In this document: positions 55,090 to 61,900 of the stretch, in pieces
Position numbering within the stretch: the first letter of the stretch is position 1
Layout of the letters: each line of letters starts with the position of its first letter
Assembly: GCF_002884975.1 (NCBI RefSeq)
Contig: NZ_PJKB01000001.1
Location: 1,264,596-1,328,595 of the forward strand
From: Akkermansia muciniphila
GTDB lineage: Bacteria > Verrucomicrobiota > Verrucomicrobiia > Verrucomicrobiales > Akkermansiaceae
DNA length: 64,000 bases
Reading direction: 5' to 3'
Position numbers and translations under genes: made by a program
The notes under the pieces: model-generated
Seen by the model: only the letters and a program-made list of their open reading frames with translations
Databases searched by the model: none
What the model was told of the DNA's origin: nothing

Positions 55090-55944
55090 CTACCAGCTTT
55101 GTTTGATAAATGGATCGTATTCCAAGCTTCCTATATCAAAATGAGTTTTGGGATCATTTTCCTGAACGGTTGTATCACAGCCATAATTGATCAGATCATC
55201 CATTAGTCCTATCACTTCCCTCGCGGGTGTGCCTGGTACCATATAGTCTCTAAAAGAAACGCCAAATATTCTTGAATTCATTCCATAGTAAGAAAAGTAT
55301 CCCGACGACATGAAAAATTCACTTAAAAGGAAAAATCCAGTGCTATCAATACCTTTGGAGTGCACTTGTAATTTCCAGAAACTCGTTAGGACCCTATAAA
55401 TTGAATTTAAAACTCCCGTTGAAATTGGATTTGAATATTCCTCTATTTCCCATGAAGCTAATTTCAGATTCTTCCACTCTTTCACAAGCTCCATGAGAAC
55501 CTCGGAATTTTTCTCTTCAAGCAGTTTCTCCTCCAAACATTTGATTTTCCCTCGGACGGCCAATTCAGAATACCATTTTTCCGATGAACCAGGAACTTTC
55601 AAGTAAGGTTTCCAAACAAAAATTCTATTGTTCTTAATAACTAAAAAAACGTATGATATTTCAGTATGTATGCTCGCATAGAAAACGTCATACTGCCCAT
55701 CACATTTTCTCAATATTTCTTGATAAATATTTAAAGGAAGGCTTCCTGTCTCCAAAGCCATATCATCAGAATAGGGTATGTAGGAGTACACTGATTTTTT
55801 CAATACACTCATATTATCATTTAATAATTTTGCCCTGTCTTCAAATACCTGGAGGCATGCTGCTTCAAATTCTGCAGTAGACGCAGCAGAAGCATATTGA
55901 AAAAAAACACCAACAATTAATAGATATAGTCTGTTCACAATCAA
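55090..55944 (-). CDS. Exported protein coupled to a broken toxin tip
   Basis: 284 residues starting from TTG at 55944, with AAAGGA upstream. The first 20 residues (LYLLIVGVFFQYASA) form a signal peptide. The mature protein is acidic and helical (LKKSVYSYIPYSDD, WKNLKLASWEIEEY, then GTPAREVIGLMDDLINYG) and not recognised. The upstream toxin-like frame stops at 55946, one base before the start, so the two were translationally coupled, as is usual for toxin and immunity pairs. I infer a periplasmic immunity protein. Confidence 0.55.
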   Translation of the reverse strand: MIVNRLYLLIVGVFFQYASAASTAEFEAACLQVFEDRAKLLNDNMSVLKKSVYSYIPYSDDMALETGSLPLNIYQEILRKCDGQYDVFYASIHTEISYVFLVIKNNRIFVWKPYLKVPGSSEKWYSELAVRGKIKCLEEKLLEEKNSEVLMELVKEWKNLKLASWEIEEYSNPISTGVLNSIYRVLTSFWKLQVHSKGIDSTGFFLLSEFFMSSGYFSYYGMNSRIFGVSFRDYMVPGTPAREVIGLMDDLINYGCDTTVQENDPKTHFDIGSLEYDPFIKQSW

Positions 55945-55945
55945 T

Positions 55946-56239
55946 TTATCCTTTCTTTCTTTTTATATAATTCTCATATGTATCCCTACTGTTACCCCCT
56001 GCATTATATTCATATGATAGAATACTGCCATCGCTCCTTTCAACTGTTACCATAATAATACCGCCAAGCATGACTACTTGAGGATTCGAATGTCTGATTC
56101 CCTATCTAGCAGTTCTTTCATCCGGATAACTAAAATTTGGATCGTGATCCGTATGTATATGAGTATACGCTACCATAGTATCACCCCTATCACACTTGCT
56201 ATCATTAAGTAATTCATGTATCAGCCAAACATCTAAGTA
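55946..56239 (-). pseudogene. Broken toxin-like C-terminal remnant
   Basis: A minus-strand frame of about 98 codons, running from the upstream terminator to TAA at 55946, with one in-frame TAG at 56102-56104. Before the stop it reads MVAYTHIHTDHDPNFSYPDE, after it VVMLGGIIMVTVERSDGS and EYNAGGN. The HxHxDHD...S..D pattern is reminiscent of JAB/MPN or DUF4329-like domains found as RHS toxin tips, but this is a weak match. There is no separate start codon with a ribosome binding site, which fits a toxin tip cut off from its RHS body. Confidence 0.5.
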
Positions 56240-56277
56240 AAAATAAGGCCATCTGCACCATAGGATGAAGATGGCCT
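56232..56277 (-). terminator. Terminator downstream of the 227-residue membrane protein
   Basis: AGGCCATCT (56246-56254) pairs with AGATGGCCT (56269-56277). On the minus strand TTATTTTTACTT follows. Confidence 0.8.
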
Positions 56278-56297
56278 AGTTTATTTAAATAATATAT

Positions 56298-56981
56298 TTA
56301 TTCTCCAATTTCTACTTTCACACTATTCTCTTTACTTCCATATTGAGGCAATAACAAATAAACACGGCTATCGGAATACCTATAGACAGCGCACAACAAA
56401 TTCCATATTTTTTTCAATGGAATGACCTCTTCAAATGATACCAAAGCGCAAAACGGCACATGCCTCCTATGTAATTTCTTCAAATCTTTTAAAATATCAT
56501 CGTAATTTTTCATCTCATCATTAGCTATATAATGATCACCATAACAATTCAGTCTATAAATTTCTAATCCGGAATTATCTTTTTCTGTATAAGCTGGTTC
56601 GGATAAATAATCCATGGCAGTGTCAACAATCAGGTTGCTTCCTACAGCATAATTAACAAAATAAATACTCCCTTCGCTTCCTGTGTGTACAAAATCTAAT
56701 TCCACACATTCGTTATTAAGAGCCGACTGTGCTACAACATCATAAAAATCTTTTGTTGTCGCATTTTCAGGTAATGTAACCGTTCGGCGTTTCTCGCCAT
56801 TCCCTAAGGAATGTCTTGCATAAACAACATACGCATGGGTAGATCCTCCCCTCTTTTCAAAATTAGTGAAACCTATAAAGGGTGTGGGAACTTCGGAGGG
56901 TTCTCTCAATTTTAGAGCTACGAATAATACTCCTGCCACACTTACTAAAATAAGAATTGCAAAAATCAAAAATCTTTTCAT
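56298..56981 (-). CDS. Membrane-anchored putative immunity protein
   Basis: 227 residues. One N-terminal transmembrane helix or uncleaved signal (MKRFLIFAILILVSVAGVLFVALKL) places the rest in the periplasm. The soluble part (VVYARHSLGNGEKRRTVTLP, VAQSALNNECVELDFVH, FCALVSFEEVIPLKKIWNLL) has no recognised family. A short coding tail that looks like the end of a displaced toxin stops 7 bp upstream. An RHS-core fragment lies just above that, so the order is core, tip, immunity. It has its own terminator. Confidence 0.55.
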   Translation of the reverse strand: MKRFLIFAILILVSVAGVLFVALKLREPSEVPTPFIGFTNFEKRGGSTHAYVVYARHSLGNGEKRRTVTLPENATTKDFYDVVAQSALNNECVELDFVHTGSEGSIYFVNYAVGSNLIVDTAMDYLSEPAYTEKDNSGLEIYRLNCYGDHYIANDEMKNYDDILKDLKKLHRRHVPFCALVSFEEVIPLKKIWNLLCAVYRYSDSRVYLLLPQYGSKENSVKVEIGE

Positions 56982-56988
56982 ATAAAAA

Positions 56989-57093
56989 TCAGTGAATAAT
57001 ATATTTATTCAAAATCTTTAATATAAAGAGCCCATCCAACATATCTGGTATCATTCCTATTTTCTCAAGGTAATTCTCTATGTAATTCATCAT
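56989..57093 (-). pseudogene. Possible last codons of a displaced toxin tip
   Basis: A 34-codon minus-strand frame (MMNYIENYLEKIGMIPDMLD, then a short tail) ending 7 bp before the membrane-protein gene and beginning at the point where RHS-core similarity ends. It is too short to be a gene. It fits the 3' end of a deleted toxin domain. Confidence 0.35.
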
Positions 57094-57106
57094 GCGTTGT
57101 TGCTAA

Positions 57107-57428
57107 ATAGATTAACCTCATATCTTCGTCACAGTATTCGCAGGAATAGCGGAATGGCATTGTCGGAGCCCAAGCTCCCTCTACAGTCAGAGTTTCTCCA
57201 TAGGGAATATATTCAAACTTCACCTGCCGAGTTCCCAAAGAGTCAAACAGAGCGCTTACGCTTTTGAGCAGGTCATGCGCCACATACTGGGTAGAGGACA
57301 CACTTTTGTCCGCATTATGTTGTACACATGGCCAACACACGCATTGCCTCCGGTTCCACAGGATTCCAGAACCATGTACCCAGCAAGGCAGGGGGGGGAG
57401 GTATTTTGCGTGCAGTCCATGTCTGCTC
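57107..57428 (-). pseudogene. RHS-core fragment with two frameshifts
   Basis: About 322 bp of close similarity to the intact RHS gene at 59764-60085. It encodes recognisable RHS text (SALFDSLG, FEYIPYGETLTVEGAW, EYCDED) but has two single-base insertions relative to the intact gene: one makes a run of eight G at 57391-57398, the other is near 57320. Similarity stops sharply after the EYCDED segment, where the conserved core of the intact protein continues to its variable tip. Confidence 0.85.
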
Positions 57429-57436
57429 ATCCATGA

Positions 57437-57466
57437 ACAAAACCCGAGGCCCGTATGAGCCTCGGG
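57437..57466 (-). terminator. Terminator of the 155-residue lipoprotein gene
   Basis: CCCGAGGC (57443-57450) pairs with GCCTCGGG (57459-57466). On the minus strand TTTTGTTC follows. It marks the junction with the RHS fragment. Confidence 0.82.
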
Positions 57467-57511
57467 TTACAGTTAATTTTACATTAAAAGTCTAGATAAG
57501 GATATAATATT

Positions 57512-57979
57512 TCAATTTCTTTTGTTAACAGTAATTTTACTTTTATCTTTGTACATATCAAGCACCACATTAATTACTGCATCAATATATTTTTCTGATG
57601 ATTCAGATTTTGCATAATAGGTGAAACTTTTTCCTGGAATATGTATTACGACTTCTTTTTTCTCTCGTAAGTCCGCTTCAGAGCATTTTACATTTTTGAT
57701 CAAGCCATCTAATTTTGAAACAAAATTGTCAGAATTGCCTTCGACAATATATTCCTGTTTATCCTGTGGAGTATAGGCATAAAAATCAGGGATCTTTTTT
57801 GTTATTTTTACTTTATCTCCATCTATTCGGAAAACATAATAATATTTTGATGATCCTGAATATACACCTCCTTTGCAATGATAAATATCTATTTCTTGTT
57901 CGTCAGACCACATACTTGTGCATGATACATTTGCAATTGTTGCAAAGACACCTAATGCTATGATATTTTTAATTTGCAT
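57512..57979 (-). CDS. Putative lipoprotein in RHS locus
   Basis: 155 residues. The N-terminus MQIKNIIALGVFATIANVSC is a lipoprotein signal with the cysteine at residue 20. The mature part (IYHCKGGVYSGSSKYYYVFR, then VIHIPGKSFTYYAKSESSEK) is strand-rich and unrecognised. It lies 257 bp downstream of the 234-residue lipoprotein gene on the same strand. Its position suggests a second immunity protein whose toxin has been lost. Confidence 0.55.
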   Translation of the reverse strand: MQIKNIIALGVFATIANVSCTSMWSDEQEIDIYHCKGGVYSGSSKYYYVFRIDGDKVKITKKIPDFYAYTPQDKQEYIVEGNSDNFVSKLDGLIKNVKCSEADLREKKEVVIHIPGKSFTYYAKSESSEKYIDAVINVVLDMYKDKSKITVNKRN

Positions 57980-58236
57980 GTTTCTATCTTATTTAATTTT
58001 GATAATTCCAATATTCTTTCTAAATGCCGAGGTTTATATGACTAAAAATAATTTCCCTAATAGAGGTATCAAAGTTCTCAGAAAAATCATTTTTTGTTTG
58101 TCCCCCCTATAGCTTTCGGAAGATTCTTCGTTCACAATAATATAAGATTCGCAGCAAGTTGATACCTACCGCGAATCTATAAAATATCAACTTTGTCAAT
58201 CAGACAGAAAAATTATTGAAAAGAATTCGTAATTTT

Positions 58237-58941
58237 TTATACACTCCCCTTTGGCATAAAATCTTCATCCTTCTGAGTGGAAGGGTGGAGGTTAATATCA
58301 TTTTCGTTCTTTGAAACGAGATACCCTGGTCCTTGAATAGCTCTTAATCTTGGAACACTGGAGGGTTCCCAAGGAGCCCTTTTCAAATATCGGTGCAATA
58401 CATCGATTTTTTCACCTTTAGCTCCTTCCTGAGAACTCCATTTATATTTACCATATACGATCTTATGAGTCCACGGTTCTACAAATTCGACAAGTGCCAC
58501 TACATCATTAGATAATTTCTTTATATCCCCTGTTTTCTTATTTACGACATATTTATACTGTCCTTGTACGCAATGAATTATAACAGGGCAACCTTTCGGA
58601 AGGGATGAGAATCTTCCTTCTACTGCATCCCCTTTTGTTTCCATTAATCCGTACGAATCCGGATCATATAGAGTCCGGCAATTAAACACAAATAGTTCAC
58701 GCTGTAAAATAACAGGACGTTTTATATAATCCTTATATGGGGCAACATCCTTCAGATCACAATATTCAAGATGATTGATGACTTCAAAAGACTCGTTATT
58801 ATATACAGCATTTTTGTGGCACCAATTTCCAGGAGTAAGTGGTCCATAGCCTTCAGTTTGCTGAATCCATTGGGAGCAGGAGCTTAAAGCTCCTGCTCCA
58901 ACCATAGCTAATAAATTTCTTATCTGATATTGGAGCTTCAT
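58237..58941 (-). CDS. Lipoprotein, candidate immunity protein for the RHS metzincin
   Basis: 234 residues. A lipobox ends the signal (LLAMVGAGALSSC, cysteine at residue 22), so the protein is probably anchored in the periplasm or outer membrane. The mature part contains YKDYIKRPVILQRELFVFN, VIIHCVQGQYKYVVNKKTG and HRYLKRAPWEPSSVPRLRAI. It has no known family that I recognise. Its ATG overlaps the RHS stop in an ATGA arrangement (58938-58941), so translation is coupled. A truncated paralogue lies at 52689-53246. I infer that it neutralises the metalloprotease tip in the periplasm. Confidence 0.7.
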   Translation of the reverse strand: MKLQYQIRNLLAMVGAGALSSCSQWIQQTEGYGPLTPGNWCHKNAVYNNESFEVINHLEYCDLKDVAPYKDYIKRPVILQRELFVFNCRTLYDPDSYGLMETKGDAVEGRFSSLPKGCPVIIHCVQGQYKYVVNKKTGDIKKLSNDVVALVEFVEPWTHKIVYGKYKWSSQEGAKGEKIDVLHRYLKRAPWEPSSVPRLRAIQGPGYLVSKNENDINLHPSTQKDEDFMPKGSV

Positions 58942-61900
58942 GATTGTTTATAATTGCAATTCTTATAAGTTTTATTGAGATATTGATTCCACTTATCAAA
59001 GTAGAATGGCCGTAACCCATTTCCTACCCCCATCAAATCAGTTTTTCCATCCACCTCATTTCCATATATATCCTTTCCATGGTGCATGTACTCAGGCTTT
59101 TCGTTGGGTTTATTTCCCCTTATTCCCTTTCCTGGATGATTAAGCCCAAGGGCATGTCCAAATTCATGCGCCGCAGGATTCTGATAAATTTTTTCAATTT
59201 CACCATTACTATTTTGTTCCCAATAGGACAAAGAGGTCTCCAACGATTTAGGATACAATTTCCCTCTTCCTCCCATAAATAAACCATTATTGAATCCAAC
59301 TGTAGATGAAGCTCTCCGGTTTCCTGTGTCATCAGCATAAGCTTTAATAAACCAGTCATAGTCACCCGAAAAACGGGAAGGCTCTTTGACAATCTCTAAT
59401 TCTACCTTAGGCGTAAACCCATTGCAACATGGACATTGCTCCTCGTTTTGAACCTCAGGGGCTAATTTATAACTATTATTGTTGAATACATTTTCTATAG
59501 ACGTTTTCATTCCACTCATATAATCACGCTCATCGTCAGCCATCCATTTCTTCGTCTCATTTTTAAACCTCACCTGTACCTTCACTTTGTAAGTTAATAT
59601 ACATGAATCCTTATCTAGATTCCATGAATCCAACCCCATCAAGTCAACCATACAGGACACACTATTGTAAACGAAATGATATCCATTCTCTCCGGCAGAT
59701 TCTCCAATCGGATCTCTGGAAATCCACCTTCCATCCTGCGGATTGTAGTGACGGTAGTTATAATAGATTAGCCCCAAATCTTCGTCACAGTATTCGCTAG
59801 AATGGCGGAACGGCATTGTCGGAGACCAAGCTCCCTCTACAGTCAGAATTTCTCCATAGGGCGTGTATTCAAACTTCGCCTGCTGAGTTCCCGAAGAGTC
59901 AAACAAAGCACTCACGTTTTTGAGCAGGTCATGCGCCACATATCGGGTAGAGGACACACTCTTGTCCGCGTTATGTGTGCACATGGCCAACACACGCGTT
60001 GCCTCCGGTTCCACAGGATCCCAGAACCACGTACCCAGCAAGGAAGGGGTGGAGGTATTTTGCGTGCAGTCCATGCTTGCTACCATTAAGTATCCCCTAT
60101 ACACGAATCTGGTGCGTTTGGTCAAGGTGTTTCCATCATATTCCACTTTTTCCACACGCCGTCCAAGATAGTCATACACACATTCCACCTTTTTGATGCC
60201 TTGTGTAAAGACCACTGGACGGTTATCCGCGTTATACTGGACAGCCCAGACTCCTGTGGCTGTCTTCACACTAGTCTGATTGCCGTCGGTGTCATATGTG
60301 GGTGTGAAGATGGCACCGGAACGTGCCACGTTCTTATACGGACTCAGTTTGTTGCTATCATAAGAACTGGAAACTCCACGTCTGACTGCAGTCTGGCGGT
60401 TACCGATGTTATCGTAGGCATAGCTGAAGGAACCGCCTGTATTCATCATATCTTCTATTAGCTCTCCACGTGCATTATAGCCATATGTATGACGACGCGA
60501 AAGCATGGCAGAGGAGTCCACATAGTCCTCCCGCATAGAAGGCCGCTGCATATTGTCCCAGGTATAGGTATGCTTGAGAAGAAGCTCCGAAGAAGTTCCG
60601 TTCGAATAATCCAAAGATGATACCAACGGCAAAGTGGCATGAAAAACCGTTTTCCTGATCATTCCGTTCGGATATTCCAAATGGTTAAGCCATCCGGAAG
60701 TTTCATCATAACCGTATGAGAAAGAGTTCCCATTGAGTGATACCGAAGAAATCCGCTCCATTGAATCATACGCCAAGGTTGTCTGCTGTACCTTTGTTCC
60801 GTTCAAGGACAGCGTATAGCCTGATGGACGTCCCAAGGAATCATACGCGTAGGTAAGCACGCTTTCCGTCAATCCGGAGGTAGTTTCCGAACTCACATCG
60901 CCAAGACCGTTGTATTCCACGATGCGGGAACCAGAAGCATCCTGTATCGTGGAAATACGTTCCATAACATCATACGTGATGGAAACGGAAGGAGTCCCGT
61001 CACTATGCCTGATGTTGGTTAATTGACCGGTTACTACGTCGTATCCATAGGTAGTTACCACTCCTCTGTCCTGTTTACGTGTTAAAGGGCGTCCCCAACT
61101 ATCATAAGTATAGGAGGTCTTGGAGCCATCCGCGTAGGTTTTATCCAGTAACACGCCTTTAATTGGATCATAGTTCCAGCGTGTCACATCCGAACCGGAG
61201 GAAGGAACCGTATCCAGAATAGAACCAGAGGAACGATATGTGTGCAGTGCCACCATTCGATCCATCGTATCATATTCCCATTTCATGGGCTGGACAGCTG
61301 TACCGTACCGGCTGGTCAAACGCCCGCGGGAATCATAGGAAAACCACGTTTGCTTGCCATCCGGCGTTGTGATACATTTTGGCTTTCCCGTAACAGAATC
61401 ATATACCGTGGTAGTTGCGTTGCCGTCCTGGTCTGCACGGGTAATTTCACGTCCAGCAACATCATTGATAATGACCATGTCCCCGCCACGGGCATCCCGG
61501 ACTGTAAGCGTATCACCATTAACATGATAAATACGTTTGTACCTGGTTACCTTACCATCCTCTCCCGTGTGCCTCACTATATCTCCGTTTAAGCTAACTT
61601 CTTCCACTTCAACAGAACAGCCTTCACGGCCTTTCAGAAAGCGCGTATTCCCTCTTTCATTATAAATCTTTTCCCAAGACCAGCGTCCATACTCATCTTG
61701 ATGAAGAATCAAAGAAACAAGGTTGGACAAAGAAGCATTCTTTTTAGAAACAAGTTCATAGGTATATGCATGAATTATATGTTCATCTGATATGTATACC
61801 GTAAAATGTTTTTCCCTGTATACCGACGATCCTGTACCTACAGGTATTCCCGGAATATTTTCTCCTAACCTTTTGTAGGAATTTTCCCATTGTTGAATAC

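Noticed and set aside
57391-57398. G8 tract as a phase-variation switch
   Set aside because: It lies inside a fragment that has a second frameshift and no start, so slippage would not restore a protein. It is more likely decay.
57980-58236. Toxin-tip remnant before the 155-residue lipoprotein
   Set aside because: Short minus-strand frames are present, but none shows RHS similarity or a convincing motif, so I could not support a remnant here.
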